Below are positions 42,232 through 53,613 of a stretch of DNA of 64,000 bases, piece after piece (within the stretch, counting starts at the first letter, position 1; each line of letters begins with the position of its first letter). The translations under genes were made by a program, and so were the position numbers. The DNA comes from LMDS01 sp039930465 (GTDB lineage: Bacteria > Pseudomonadota > Gammaproteobacteria > Burkholderiales > Burkholderiaceae_C). Location of the stretch: positions 7,349 through 71,348 of the forward strand of contig JBDTTU010000008.1 of assembly GCA_039930465.1 (NCBI GenBank), given 5' to 3'. The notes under the pieces were generated by a model. It worked only from the letters and a program-made list of their open reading frames with translations, did no database searches and had not been told where the DNA came from.

Positions 42232-43386
42232 TCATGCGGTGGCGTTCGTTTTGCGCAGCTTCAGGGCGGCGCGGATTTCTTCGTTGTGCTCGCCCAGCGT
42301 GGGCGGCGGGCGCACGTCGAGCGCACGTTCACCGTCGAACGAGACCGGCGAGCGCACGGTGCGGAACAGGCCCATCACCGGGTGCTCGGCCGAAGCGGTG
42401 AGCTGCAGGTGAAGCGCCTGCGGGTCTTCAAGCGCCTCGCTGGTGTCGTACATCGGTGCGTGTGGCACGTCTTCGGCCTGCAGGCGCGCGCACCACTCGT
42501 CGCGAGTGCGCAGCTTGAAGCGTTCGCCGAGCCGATCGATCAGGACTTCCTGGTTCGCGATGCGCTTGTCGCGCGTGACGAATCGATCGTCCTTGAACAG
42601 CTCGGGTTGTTCGATCGCGACCGCCAGGCCTTGCCAGAATTTTTCGGGCGACGACATGTGCAGCGCGATCCATTTGCCGTCGGCGCACTCGAGCACGTAA
42701 GACTGCGACACGCTCGGTCGGCTGTACGGCCCCATCACTTCATTGACTTGAAAATAGTGCGTGAACGCATCGAGGTTGAAGTGCGCCATCGCCTCGAGCA
42801 TCGAGACTTCGACGGTGCGGCCGGCGCCCGTGCGGCCGCGTTCGAACAGCGCGCCCATCACGCCGTAGGCGGCGTAGAAGCCGGTCAGCGAATCGGCGAT
42901 CGCCGGGCCGACGACGCGCGGGTTCTGCGGGTTCACGAGCAGCTTGAGAAAGCCGCTCGCGGCCTGCGCCACGGTGTCGTACGCGGGCCGGTTGGCGGCC
43001 GGGCCGGTGGCGCCGAAGCCGCTGATCGAGCAGTAGATCAGCTTCGGGTTCAGCGCCCGCAAACGCGCCTCGCCTGCGCCGAGCTTGTCGGCCACGCCGG
43101 GGCGGAAATTCTGGATGTAGACGTCGGCGTCAGCGATCAACGCGTCGAACACTTCGCGGTCGGCAGTGTCTTTGGTGTCGAGCGTGATGCTGCGCTTGTT
43201 GCGGTTGTAGGTCTGGAAGTGCGGGCTGTACAGGCCGTCTTTGAAGGCGCGAAACGGGTCACCGGTATTCGGCATCTCGACCTTGATCACGTCGGCGCCC
43301 AGGTCACCGAGCAACATGCCTGCGGCCGGGCCCGTGATGAACGTGCCTTGTTCGACGACCTTCAGGCCTTGCAGAACCTTGATCAT
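42232..43386 (-). CDS. CaiB/BaiF family (class III) CoA transferase
   Basis: This 384-residue enzyme moves CoA between carboxylic acids through an aspartyl-CoA thioester. Hallmarks are LKVVEQGTFITGPAAGMLLGDLGADVIKVE, the FRPGVADKLG segment, and the catalytic aspartate in ANRPAYDTVAQA. Its start overlaps the stop of the citryl-CoA-lyase-like gene by 4 bases, so the two enzymes are likely consecutive: CoA activation, then carbon-carbon cleavage. Confidence 0.92.
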   Translation of the reverse strand: MIKVLQGLKVVEQGTFITGPAAGMLLGDLGADVIKVEMPNTGDPFRAFKDGLYSPHFQTYNRNKRSITLDTKDTADREVFDALIADADVYIQNFRPGVADKLGAGEARLRALNPKLIYCSISGFGATGPAANRPAYDTVAQAASGFLKLLVNPQNPRVVGPAIADSLTGFYAAYGVMGALFERGRTGAGRTVEVSMLEAMAHFNLDAFTHYFQVNEVMGPYSRPSVSQSYVLECADGKWIALHMSSPEKFWQGLAVAIEQPELFKDDRFVTRDKRIANQEVLIDRLGERFKLRTRDEWCARLQAEDVPHAPMYDTSEALEDPQALHLQLTASAEHPVMGLFRTVRSPVSFDGERALDVRPPPTLGEHNEEIRAALKLRKTNATA

Positions 43387-44189
43387 TCGTGCGCACCGAA
43401 ACCCGCAGGCACGTCGCCGTCGTAGACCATTTCGCGCGTGGCCTGGTACGACAAGGCGAAGCCGATCGGCTGCGAGATTTCTTCGAACAGGTGCGCAATC
43501 AAGCCCGCTGTGCGCGCGAGGATCGGCACGCCCTTGAGCGCCTGCACCGGGAAGCCGGCGCCGAGCAGCACCGCGGGAATGGCACCCGAGACGTTGAGCT
43601 TCAGTTCCTTCTTGAGCACCTGCGGCATCAGGGCTTCGACCGCCTCGGCAATCGCGACGAAGCGCAGGTCGGTGCCGGCCGCGCGCGCCACGCCGAACAA
43701 GGCGCCGACGCGTTCGTCACGCTCCTTGTGCAGCGGGTGGCCGTAGCCGGGGATCGACTTGGCGGCAGCGCGCCAGGCCTGCATCACGGCGAGCGCTGCC
43801 ACTTCGACAGCGACGCCGGCCTGCACTTGTGCGTCGATTTCGCTGTACAGGCGCCCGGCCGTTTCAGAAGAGCCCAGCACCACCGAACCGCAGCCCAGGA
43901 TGCCTGCGGCCACTGCACCCTGCATCGCATCGGGCGCAGCCGCGAAGGTCATTCGCGCGGCTTGCACGCTGGGCACGAGGCCGTGGTCGGCAATGGCCAC
44001 CAGTGTCGCGTTGAGCACGGCCGCTTCGCCTGCGGTGGGCAGCCGGCCGTTCAACAGCAGAAAGAAGTGTTCGACAAATGAGACCTTGCCGATCAGCTCT
44101 TTCGAGAGATCACGCCCGCGAACCACGATCGTGTGTTCGTCCGACGTGGTGATGGACGTGCGCGGCACGGTGACCTTGCCGATCTTCAT
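43383..44189 (-). CDS. Citryl-CoA lyase / citrate-synthase-like enzyme
   Basis: This 268-residue protein is a short member of the citrate synthase superfamily. It shows VRGRDLSKELIGKVSFVEHFFLLLNGRLP at the start, the active-site GYGHPLHKERDERV, and NVSGAIPAVLLGAGFP followed by FEEISQPIGFALSYQ at the end. Proteins of this size are citryl-CoA-lyase-like and cleave a beta-hydroxyacyl-CoA to acetyl-CoA plus an oxoacid. It sits between the dioxygenase and the CoA transferase, which points to a substrate made from a ring-cleavage product. Confidence 0.85.
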   Translation of the reverse strand: MKIGKVTVPRTSITTSDEHTIVVRGRDLSKELIGKVSFVEHFFLLLNGRLPTAGEAAVLNATLVAIADHGLVPSVQAARMTFAAAPDAMQGAVAAGILGCGSVVLGSSETAGRLYSEIDAQVQAGVAVEVAALAVMQAWRAAAKSIPGYGHPLHKERDERVGALFGVARAAGTDLRFVAIAEAVEALMPQVLKKELKLNVSGAIPAVLLGAGFPVQALKGVPILARTAGLIAHLFEEISQPIGFALSYQATREMVYDGDVPAGFGAHE

Positions 44190-44246
44190 GAAAGCCTTGC
44201 GCTATGAGTGAGTGACGGCCCGCGCGGTGCGCCGGGTTGGGCTGGT

Positions 44247-45134
44247 TCAGGCGGGTGTCGGTGCGAGGCGGAAGTCGAAGCTCGCAGAGTGATACGGCTT
44301 CTTCATCTCGCGACCATCGACGGCCTTGCCCGGCGGGTGCTTTTCGAAGTCGACGACCAGGCTGTCGCGTTTGCCGAACACCGCGTCTTCGTGCAGGTAG
44401 GGGCCATTGCCGACGAACACATGCGTGGTGAGCCTCACGTGGCCGGGCGCCGAGACGTGCATGTGGATATGGCCGGGGCGGTTGATGCTGCGTGCGGTGG
44501 CACGCATCATCACGCCGACCGGGCCGTCGTCGGGGATCGGGTAGTAGGTCGGAAGGATCGACCAGAACCAGTAGCGGCCCTCGGCGTCGGTACGGAAGCG
44601 GCCGCGGGCGCGCATCGTCGGCGTGTCGGAAAGTTGCACGTCGTACTTGCCATCGCCATCGCCCGACCACACGTCGAGCAGCGCGCCTGCGAGCGGCACA
44701 CCGTTCACGTCGGTCACGCGGCCCATGTAGAAAGCGGGTTCACCGGGCACGCCTTCGCCGATGTCGGCGCCCAGCGGCACGTCGGGCGCGCCGGGCCAGA
44801 AGAACGGGCCTTCGACGGTGGCCTCGGTCGCCTCAGTCGCGCCTTTCACGTTGCCGCTGGCTCGGGCCTGTGCCAGCGAGACGACCATCATCGAGAGGCC
44901 CAGCGTGTCGGACAGCAGAATGAATTCGGGCCGGCGCTCGGTCGAGATCTGCCCGGTCGCGTTCAGAAAGTTCAAGCCGTGTAGCCACTCTTCGGGCGTC
45001 AGGTCGACCTCGCGGGCGAAGGCGTGAATGTGTTTGACCAGTGCCGTCATCAATTCACGCAGGCGTGGTTCCGGCGTGCCGGCGAATGCGGCGAGCACGT
45101 CTTGCGTCAGCTTGCTCTGGTTGTATTCGGACAT
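44247..45134 (-). CDS. Intradiol ring-cleavage dioxygenase (catechol/hydroxyquinol 1,2-type)
   Basis: This 295-residue non-haem Fe(III) enzyme opens an ortho-diphenol between the two hydroxyls. The N-terminal helical domain (ELMTALVKHIHAFAREVDLTPEEW) is that of hydroxyquinol and catechol 1,2-dioxygenases. Iron ligands are visible as tyrosines in ATEATVEGPFF / PTYYPIP context and the histidines in RPGHIHMHV. It is the first gene of the eight-gene operon. No maleylacetate reductase or muconate cycloisomerase accompanies it, so the ring product is probably handled by the CoA route next door. Confidence 0.88.
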   Translation of the reverse strand: MSEYNQSKLTQDVLAAFAGTPEPRLRELMTALVKHIHAFAREVDLTPEEWLHGLNFLNATGQISTERRPEFILLSDTLGLSMMVVSLAQARASGNVKGATEATEATVEGPFFWPGAPDVPLGADIGEGVPGEPAFYMGRVTDVNGVPLAGALLDVWSGDGDGKYDVQLSDTPTMRARGRFRTDAEGRYWFWSILPTYYPIPDDGPVGVMMRATARSINRPGHIHMHVSAPGHVRLTTHVFVGNGPYLHEDAVFGKRDSLVVDFEKHPPGKAVDGREMKKPYHSASFDFRLAPTPA

Positions 45135-45229
45135 GGTTTGTCTCCGTTTTCTCGCCGCCCGCGGTCGTTTCAGCCCGGGCTGAGGCGAAGCTTAGGGACA
45201 TCGGGCTGCGCACGAAAATGGTGAATTCA

Positions 45230-45246
45230 CATCGATATGATCGATG
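45230..45246. promoter_or_regulatory. LysR-type operator palindrome
   Basis: CATCGAT-ATG-ATCGATG is a perfect 7-bp inverted repeat, with another ACATCGAT half just after it. It lies 26 bp before the LysR start, between the divergent dioxygenase and LysR genes, where LysR regulators normally bind. Confidence 0.6.
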
Positions 45247-45271
45247 ACATCGATTTGACGCTGGGGTTTGT

Positions 45272-46180
45272 ATGGAGCTGAGGCATCTTCGCTACTTCAC
45301 GGCCCTGGCCGAAACGCTCAGCTTCACACGCGCCGCCGAACGGGTGCACGTGACCCAGTCGACGCTGTCGCACCAGATCCGCCAACTGGAAGAAGAAGTT
45401 GGCCAGGCGCTGTTCGACCGCATCGGCAAGAAGGTCGTGACGACCGAAGCCGGCGAGCTGTTCCTCGGCTTTGCCGGCCGCGCGCTGAAAGAAGTCGACC
45501 TGGGGCTGGCGATGCTCAAGCCCGGTGCCGGCGGGCTCACGGGTCAGGTGCGCATCGGCGCCACCCACACGTTCAACATCGGCCTGATTCCCGAATGCGT
45601 GGCGCTGTTTCTGGCGCGGCACCCGACGGTGCAGGTGCGGGTGGAGGAACTGCCGGCCGAACAGATCGGCACGAAGCTGCATGCCGGTGAACTTGACATC
45701 GGCATCGCCTATCGCCCGAACGGCCCGACCGATCTGTGGTTCGAGCCTCTCTACAACGAAGAGATGGTGCTGGTCGTTTCCGACACGCACCCGCTGGCCG
45801 GGCGCAAGCGCATCCGCATGGTCGAGTTGCATCAACAGCGCCTGGTCTTGATGCCCGGCTACTTTGCAACACGAACGCTGCTCGACGAGTGTTTCAAGGC
45901 GAGTGGCGCAGAGCCTCTTGTCGTGGCCGAGATGTCGACGATCGCGCCGATGCTCGGCCTGGTGCTGCGTGCGCAGATCGGCGCCATCGTCGCGATCAAC
46001 GCGGTGCCGGCGGGCATGACCGGGCTGCAGATGATCCCGATCGAGAGCCCGACGCCGATCCGCACGCCGGGCATCCTGTGGCGCATGGAAGGCGAGAAGG
46101 CAGCGCCGGTGCAATCATTTGCGGTGATCGTGCGCAAGACTGCGCTGGGCAACAGCCTGCGGCACGAGGGGCCGGGCTGA
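45272..46180 (+). CDS. LysR regulator of the ring-cleavage operon (CynR/CatR-like)
   Basis: This 302-residue protein starts MELRHLRYFTALAETLSFTRAAERVHVTQSTLSHQIRQLEEEVG, a clear LysR helix-turn-helix. An effector domain follows (VRIGATHTFNIGLIPECVALFLARHP). It is divergent from the dioxygenase operon with a palindrome in between, so it most likely activates that operon in response to a pathway intermediate. Confidence 0.92.
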   Translation: MELRHLRYFTALAETLSFTRAAERVHVTQSTLSHQIRQLEEEVGQALFDRIGKKVVTTEAGELFLGFAGRALKEVDLGLAMLKPGAGGLTGQVRIGATHTFNIGLIPECVALFLARHPTVQVRVEELPAEQIGTKLHAGELDIGIAYRPNGPTDLWFEPLYNEEMVLVVSDTHPLAGRKRIRMVELHQQRLVLMPGYFATRTLLDECFKASGAEPLVVAEMSTIAPMLGLVLRAQIGAIVAINAVPAGMTGLQMIPIESPTPIRTPGILWRMEGEKAAPVQSFAVIVRKTALGNSLRHEGPG

Positions 46181-46183
46181 TGT

Positions 46184-46220
46184 TTCGATCGCAACTATCT
46201 ATTGAATAGCGATCGACAAT
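46184..46220. promoter_or_regulatory. OxyR-like binding site upstream of katG
   Basis: CTAT (46195) - 7 bases - ATAG (46206) - 7 bases - CAAT (46217) fits the ATAG-N7-CTAT-N7-ATAG-N7-CTAT OxyR pattern at two exact and one near-exact element. An inverted CGATCGC/GCGATCG pair encloses it. It lies about 60-95 bp before the katG start. Confidence 0.6.
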
Positions 46221-46280
46221 TGGAAGTAGCTATTCTATGTTCGTAGAGTTCGTGGCATCGCAGCCCCACAGGAGACCCAC

Positions 46281-48470
<2,190 letters not shown>

Positions 48471-48538
48471 TGGCAGGGGTGGCGGCCGGTCACGCCGCTT
48501 CGCTACAGTAGCGCTCTCTGTCTCCCAAGGAGGTCTCG

Positions 48539-49051
48539 ATGGCAAAGAAGGAAAAGCCCGCAGCGGCGGCGCGCGGCGCGACCATCAACATCGGCATCGA
48601 CGAAAAAAACCGCGCGGCAATCGCCGGCGGTTTGTCGAAGCTGCTGGCCGACACCTACACGCTGTACCTGACCACGCACAACTTCCACTGGAATGTGACC
48701 GGGCCGATGTTCAACACGCTGCACCTGATGTTCATGGCGCAGTACACCGAGCTGTGGAACGCAGTCGACCCGGTGGCAGAGCGCATTCGCTCGCTCGGCC
48801 ACCCGGCGCCGGGCTCCTACGCCCAGTTCGGCAAGCTCAGCTCGATCAAAGACGCGCCGGCCGTGCCGCCCAAAGCGCTCGAGATGGTCGCGATCCTGGT
48901 CGAGGGCCACGAGGCGGTGGCGCGCACCGCCCGCAGCATTTTTCCGCTCGCCCACAAGGCCGGCGACGAGCCCACCGCCGACCTGCTGACGCAGCGCCTG
49001 ACCGTGCACGAACAAACCGCGTGGATGCTGAGGTCACTGCTCGAAACGTGA
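48539..49051 (+). CDS. dps: Dps-family DNA-protecting ferritin
   Basis: This 170-residue protein has the Dps core. The ferroxidase histidines are in LTTHNFHWNVTGP, and the second site acidic residues are in LWNAVDPVAERIRSLG. The N-terminus is lysine-rich (AKKEKPAAAARG), as in DNA-binding Dps. It uses peroxide to oxidise and store iron. It follows katG by 68 bases behind an AAGGAGG site, consistent with a joint oxidative-stress role. Confidence 0.95.
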   Translation: MAKKEKPAAAARGATINIGIDEKNRAAIAGGLSKLLADTYTLYLTTHNFHWNVTGPMFNTLHLMFMAQYTELWNAVDPVAERIRSLGHPAPGSYAQFGKLSSIKDAPAVPPKALEMVAILVEGHEAVARTARSIFPLAHKAGDEPTADLLTQRLTVHEQTAWMLRSLLET

Positions 49052-49081
49052 ACCTTCTCGAAACCTGAAGCAGCAGCGCCC

Positions 49082-49696
49082 GTGCGCGTCGCGATCCTCA
49101 CTTTCGACGGGTTCAACGAACTCGATTCCTTCATCGCGCTCGGTTTGCTGAACCGACTGAGCGGGCAGGGTTGGAAAGCACAGATCACGAGCCCGAGCAA
49201 GCACGTGACGTCGATGAACGGCGTGACCGTGCAGGCCCAGCAACCATTGGCGTTTGCCAACGAGGCCGATGCGGTGATCTTCGGCAGCGGCGTCTACACC
49301 CGGGCGATTGCCGAAGACCACGGCAAGGCCGGCGCGCTGCTCGACCAGCTGCAACTCGACCCGGTGCGCCAACTGATCGGCGCGCAGTGTTCGGGCGCGC
49401 TGCTGCTGGCGCGGCTCGGGCTGCTCGCCGACATGCCGGCCTGCACCGATCTGACCACCAAGCCCTGGCTTGTCGAGGCCGGCGTGCGCGTCGAAGACGC
49501 CCCGTTCCACGCCCGCGGTCCGATCGCCACGGCCGGCGGATGTCTGGCGTCGCAGTACCTCGCGGCCTGGCTCATGTGGTGCGGCGCGGGCGAGGCGCTC
49601 GCCCGTCAAGCGCTGCACTACGCGGCGCCGGTCGGCGAAAAGGACGCCTATGTCGAGCGCTTGCTCGGCGTGGTGCGGCCCTTCGTCGCCAAGTGA
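49082..49696 (+). CDS. DJ-1/PfpI family protein
   Basis: This 204-residue protein starts with GTG at 49082 (MRVAILTFDGFNELDSF). It has the nucleophile-elbow cysteine in LIGAQCSGALLLARLG and ATAGGCLASQYLAAWL near the end, as in DJ-1/PfpI amidotransferase-like proteins. A role in stress protection fits the katG-dps neighbourhood, but the reaction is unknown. It is the last intact gene before the prfC-site insertion. Confidence 0.88.
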   Translation: MRVAILTFDGFNELDSFIALGLLNRLSGQGWKAQITSPSKHVTSMNGVTVQAQQPLAFANEADAVIFGSGVYTRAIAEDHGKAGALLDQLQLDPVRQLIGAQCSGALLLARLGLLADMPACTDLTTKPWLVEAGVRVEDAPFHARGPIATAGGCLASQYLAAWLMWCGAGEALARQALHYAAPVGEKDAYVERLLGVVRPFVAK

Positions 49697-49787
49697 TGAG
49701 TCCCGCCCGCGATACCCGCGGGTTGTCTCTTCGAGGCAGCCCGCACGCTGCGGCCGCGCCCACAGGTCAGACCTGATCCTTCCGGCC

Positions 49788-50142
<355 letters not shown>

Positions 50143-50147
50143 ACATC

Positions 50148-51419
50148 TCAGGTGCTCCTTTGGCGAAAGCCCTGATACGCGAACGCACCAGCGATCTTGT
50201 CGCAGTCACCAGCCGAGACGCCAGCGCCCCGCGCCGTTGAATACCAGAGACTGCGCACCTGCGCTTCCATCGCATCGATGATGGCGACCGCCTGATCGTG
50301 TTCCAGCAGGAAGCGCGCGCCTTGCGAGAGAAGGTTTGACGCGTTGGCGAAGCGACCCGCATCACCGCATTCCATGGCGAGGTCGCGGCGCTCGATGCTG
50401 ACCGGAACGGCGGGCGTCAGGTCATAGGAAGGCGAGAGCTTCCAGCCCTGCTCTTTCGCGATCAGGGCGTGGTTGCGCGGATGATCGCCCACGTTGGAAA
50501 TCAGCGCGTTGAAGCACATGCGACGGAACAGTTCGGCGGCGTTTTGTTCCGGCTCCGTGCAGACGCGACGCAGTTCTTCCGCGAGCTGCACATAGGACCA
50601 CCGGCCCCGCGATTGATATGTGTCCTCGGCGCGGAGCAGCGTGAGCGCGCTGATCATTCGTGCACGCACATAACCGGCTGGAGTTTTCTCGCGGTCAAAG
50701 CGTTTGACCAAGAGGACATCGCGGCCAGCGACTTCCACGACGCGGCTTTCGGCGGTTGTGAGGCCGCAAGCGCGCGCGAGCGACAACATCGCGTGTTCGA
50801 CACGCGCGCTATTCCACGCGTCGGTTCCGACGTTGAACTTCGCGATCCAGAGCCCCGCTTCGTCTTCAACAACGGCCTTCGGGCGGGCTCCGCCCATCGA
50901 CGTGCCGACGAGGAGGAGATTGCCCACCTGTTCCTTCGCGGCATCTGCCGGGACCTCTTCCTCGGCCACGATGGCGTCGGCGATGGCCTGAACGTTCGCG
51001 AGGTCAAGCGTCTGATTGAAGCTGCGCTTCGGGGCAGGTGGCTCTTGATTGAGGCCGAAGCCGAGTGCGCCCGCGCGGTCGTCGGGCGAATAGAGCAGGT
51101 ATTCCATCTCGCCCGGCTGCGCTTTGCCGAGATGACGCTGAATGACGCGGCGACCCCAGTAGTCCGGGCTCGCATCGCGCAGCGCACCGAATACGCCGTT
51201 CAGCGCGACGGTTGTGTAGGTGCGCGTCGAAAGCTTCAGCTCGACGGGATCGAGCGCGACGGCGTTGGGGCGTTCGAGGTAGCTCCGGCCATAGACGAAG
51301 CGTCCTTCAGGCACGCCTCTGCGATCAACGCTCAGCGCAAACCGCCCTGCCGTCACCGGTTCTGTCTGTCCCGGCAACGTGATGTAGACGAAGCAATCGA
51401 CTGGTGTTTCAGAAGTCAT
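50148..51419 (-). CDS. hipA: HipA-type serine/threonine kinase toxin
   Basis: This 423-residue protein has the HipA N-domain (GRFVYGRSYLERPNAVALDP) and the phosphate loop GTSMGGARPKA. The kinase catalytic segment is NVGDHPRNHALI, and the metal-binding SPSYDLTPAVP corresponds to the D-x-x-P of HipA. HipA kinases phosphorylate aminoacyl-tRNA synthetases and induce dormancy. Its start overlaps the hipB end by 11 bases. It lies in the prfC insertion. Confidence 0.92.
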   Translation of the reverse strand: MTSETPVDCFVYITLPGQTEPVTAGRFALSVDRRGVPEGRFVYGRSYLERPNAVALDPVELKLSTRTYTTVALNGVFGALRDASPDYWGRRVIQRHLGKAQPGEMEYLLYSPDDRAGALGFGLNQEPPAPKRSFNQTLDLANVQAIADAIVAEEEVPADAAKEQVGNLLLVGTSMGGARPKAVVEDEAGLWIAKFNVGTDAWNSARVEHAMLSLARACGLTTAESRVVEVAGRDVLLVKRFDREKTPAGYVRARMISALTLLRAEDTYQSRGRWSYVQLAEELRRVCTEPEQNAAELFRRMCFNALISNVGDHPRNHALIAKEQGWKLSPSYDLTPAVPVSIERRDLAMECGDAGRFANASNLLSQGARFLLEHDQAVAIIDAMEAQVRSLWYSTARGAGVSAGDCDKIAGAFAYQGFRQRST

Positions 51420-51750
51420 TGTCGAGCCCTGCCTTCGGTCGGGCCCGCGCGCGTTCGCGGGACAATGCGAGCGTCTGGCCTTCGTCGTCCTTTTCCGGTG
51501 CCGCCACGTCGGCGATCTGATCAAGCAGGTCGAGAGCCCAGAGCATCGCTGCGTAGACAGCAACGCTGGTGGAGGGCTTTCCCTTTTCAGCGTCTGCGAC
51601 AGCGCGCTCGCCAGTGCCGATCTTTTCCGCCATGTCGGCAATCGTGAGGTTCCGGCGCAGGCGTGCCGTGCGCAGGTTTGCGCCCAGCCGTTTGAGCGTC
51701 TGTTCGACGGCGTAGGGCGGTGCGGTCAGCAGCTTATTGCGGGCGGTCAT
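51409..51750 (-). CDS. hipB: HipB-type XRE antitoxin
   Basis: This 113-residue protein has a helix-turn-helix (LGANLRTARLRRNLTIADMAEKIGTGERAVADAEKG). The C-terminal tail (ALDLLDQIADVAAPEKDDEG) contacts HipA in such pairs. I start at 51750; the frame is open to 51813. HipB represses its own operon and blocks the kinase. Confidence 0.88.
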   Translation of the reverse strand: MTARNKLLTAPPYAVEQTLKRLGANLRTARLRRNLTIADMAEKIGTGERAVADAEKGKPSTSVAVYAAMLWALDLLDQIADVAAPEKDDEGQTLALSRERARARPKAGLDNDF

Positions 51751-51993
51751 GGCTTCATCGTTCAAAAATGGGTCACTACCTCTTAGATAGCATGGCGGCG
51801 GTTCAAAAGTCAAAGAAAATGGCTTTCAAGCGCATTCTAAGCCTCATAAACAGCTCTTGAGGGCGTATTATGCTACAATCCACGCTGTTGGCGGTCCGGT
51901 AGACTGCTGGCGGCTCTAGAGGTGGTGTGCAGCGGCTATGAGCACATTGGGTAATGCGTACATAGCTGTGTACATATCGCGGGGAAGGTTGAG
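51751..51993. promoter_or_regulatory. Insertion-borne promoter region for hipBA and prfC
   Basis: No gene is supported in these 243 bases. They are AT-richer than the chromosome and must drive hipBA to the left and prfC to the right. GTACA-TAGCTG-TGTAC (51958-51973) is an inverted repeat just before the prfC ribosome site GGGGAAGG (51980). The -10-like TACAAT near 51874 has no clear -35. Confidence 0.5.
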
Positions 51994-53613
51994 ATGGCAG
52001 ACGGTTCAATCGCAGAGCAGGTAAGGCGTAGAAGAACGTTTGCCATCATTTCCCACCCCGATGCCGGCAAGACGACGCTGACCGAGAAGCTGCTGCTGTT
52101 CTCGGGCGCCATCCAGATTGCTGGCAGCGTGAAAGCACGCAAGGCCACGCGCCATGCGACCAGCGACTGGATGGAGATCGAGAAGCAGCGTGGCATCTCG
52201 GTCGCGTCGAGCGTGATGCAGATGGAATACCGCGACTGCGTCATCAACCTGCTCGACACGCCGGGCCACCAGGACTTCTCGGAAGACACCTACCGCGTGC
52301 TCACGGCCGTGGATGCGGCCTTGATGGTGATCGACGCCGCCAACGGCGTCGAGCCCCAGACACGCCGGCTGCTGCAAGTCTGCCGCGCCCGCAACACGCC
52401 GATCCTGACCTTCGTGAACAAGATGGACCGCGAAGTGCAGGAGCCGATGGCGCTGATGGACGAGATCGAGCGTGAGCTCGGCATGGAAGTGGTGCCCTTC
52501 ACCTGGCCGGTCGGCATGGGCAAGGCCTTCCACGGCGTGATGGATCTGCGCGAGAAGCGCATGCGCGTGTTCGGCGGCGAGGAGGGCGGCGCCGAGTTCC
52601 TCGACGGGCTCGACAACCCGGTCTACCCCGAGCGCTTCGGCATGCAGTACGAGCAGTCGAAGGGTGAGATCGAGCTGCTGCGCGATGCCGCGCCGGCATT
52701 CGACCGCGAAGCCTTTCTCGGCGGCCACCAGACGCCGATGTTCTTCGGCTCGGCCGTCAACAACTTCGGCGTGCAGGAAGTGCTGGATGCGCTGGTCGAC
52801 CTGGCGCCGGCACCGAGTTCGCGCGCGGCGATCCAGCGCGTGGTGCAGCCCGACGAGCCCAAGCTCACCGGCGTCGTTTTCAAGATCCAGGCCAACATGG
52901 ACCCGGCGCACCGCGACCGCATCGCCTTCGTGCGCGTGGCGAGCGGCCACTTCAAGCGTGGCATGCGCATCAAGGTGGCGCGCTCGGGCAAAGAGATGCG
53001 GCCGAACACGGTGGTCAGCTTCCTGAGCCAGCGCCGCGAGCTGCTCGACGAAGCCTTTGCCGGTGACATCATCGGCATTCCCAACCACGGTGTGCTGCAG
53101 CTCGGCGACACGCTCACCGAAGGCGAGGCGCTGCAGTACACGGGCCTGCCGTTCTTCGCGCCCGAGATGTTCCGCACGGTCGAGGTGGCCGACCCTTTGC
53201 GCACCAAGCAGCTCAAGGCCGGCTTGACGCAGCTCGGTGAAGAAGGCGCGATCCAGGTGTTTCGCCCGGTCGCGAGTTCACTGCTCTTGCTCGGCGCCGT
53301 GGGCCAGTTGCAGTTCGAGGTCGTGGCACACCGGCTCGAACACGAATACGGCGTGAAGGCGCGGGTGATGCCGAGCCGCTACCAGGTGGCGCGCTGGGTC
53401 ACCTGCGCGCCCGAAGACGGTGGAACGAAAGAGCTGCAACGTTTCATCGACGGCAACGCGCACCGCGTGGCCTACGACGCGGTCGACGCGCCGACCGTGC
53501 TGGTGGAATACGCGCCCGAGCTGCGGGCTATTCAAACCAACTGGCCGAAGATCAGGTTCCACGCACTCCGCGAACACGCGGGTCTGGTGTTCCAGAAACA
53601 GCTGGAAGGCTGA
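51994..53613 (+). CDS. prfC: Peptide chain release factor 3
   Basis: RF3 is the GTPase that recycles RF1/RF2 from the ribosome. The 539-residue protein has the G1 loop SHPDAGKTTLTEK, RGISVASSVMQMEY, DTPGHQDFSEDTY and NKMDRE, and the usual C-terminal domains. The first 16 codons (MADGSIAEQVRRRRTF and before the repeat) come from the inserted element: they use AGA and AGG, unlike the rest of the gene. The gene stays full length, so the insertion restored it. Confidence 0.96.
   Translation: MADGSIAEQVRRRRTFAIISHPDAGKTTLTEKLLLFSGAIQIAGSVKARKATRHATSDWMEIEKQRGISVASSVMQMEYRDCVINLLDTPGHQDFSEDTYRVLTAVDAALMVIDAANGVEPQTRRLLQVCRARNTPILTFVNKMDREVQEPMALMDEIERELGMEVVPFTWPVGMGKAFHGVMDLREKRMRVFGGEEGGAEFLDGLDNPVYPERFGMQYEQSKGEIELLRDAAPAFDREAFLGGHQTPMFFGSAVNNFGVQEVLDALVDLAPAPSSRAAIQRVVQPDEPKLTGVVFKIQANMDPAHRDRIAFVRVASGHFKRGMRIKVARSGKEMRPNTVVSFLSQRRELLDEAFAGDIIGIPNHGVLQLGDTLTEGEALQYTGLPFFAPEMFRTVEVADPLRTKQLKAGLTQLGEEGAIQVFRPVASSLLLLGAVGQLQFEVVAHRLEHEYGVKARVMPSRYQVARWVTCAPEDGGTKELQRFIDGNAHRVAYDAVDAPTVLVEYAPELRAIQTNWPKIRFHALREHAGLVFQKQLEG
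52042..52059 (+). repeat. Right attachment-site core (attR)
   Basis: Exact copy of the 18 bases at 49821-49838. Codon use changes from AT-rich upstream to chromosome-like downstream at this point. Confidence 0.8.

Noticed and set aside
51880..51950. A possible tRNA gene at the prfC-site insertion
   Set aside because: No acceptor stem, T-loop or anticodon arm could be drawn; the attachment site is within prfC, not a tRNA.
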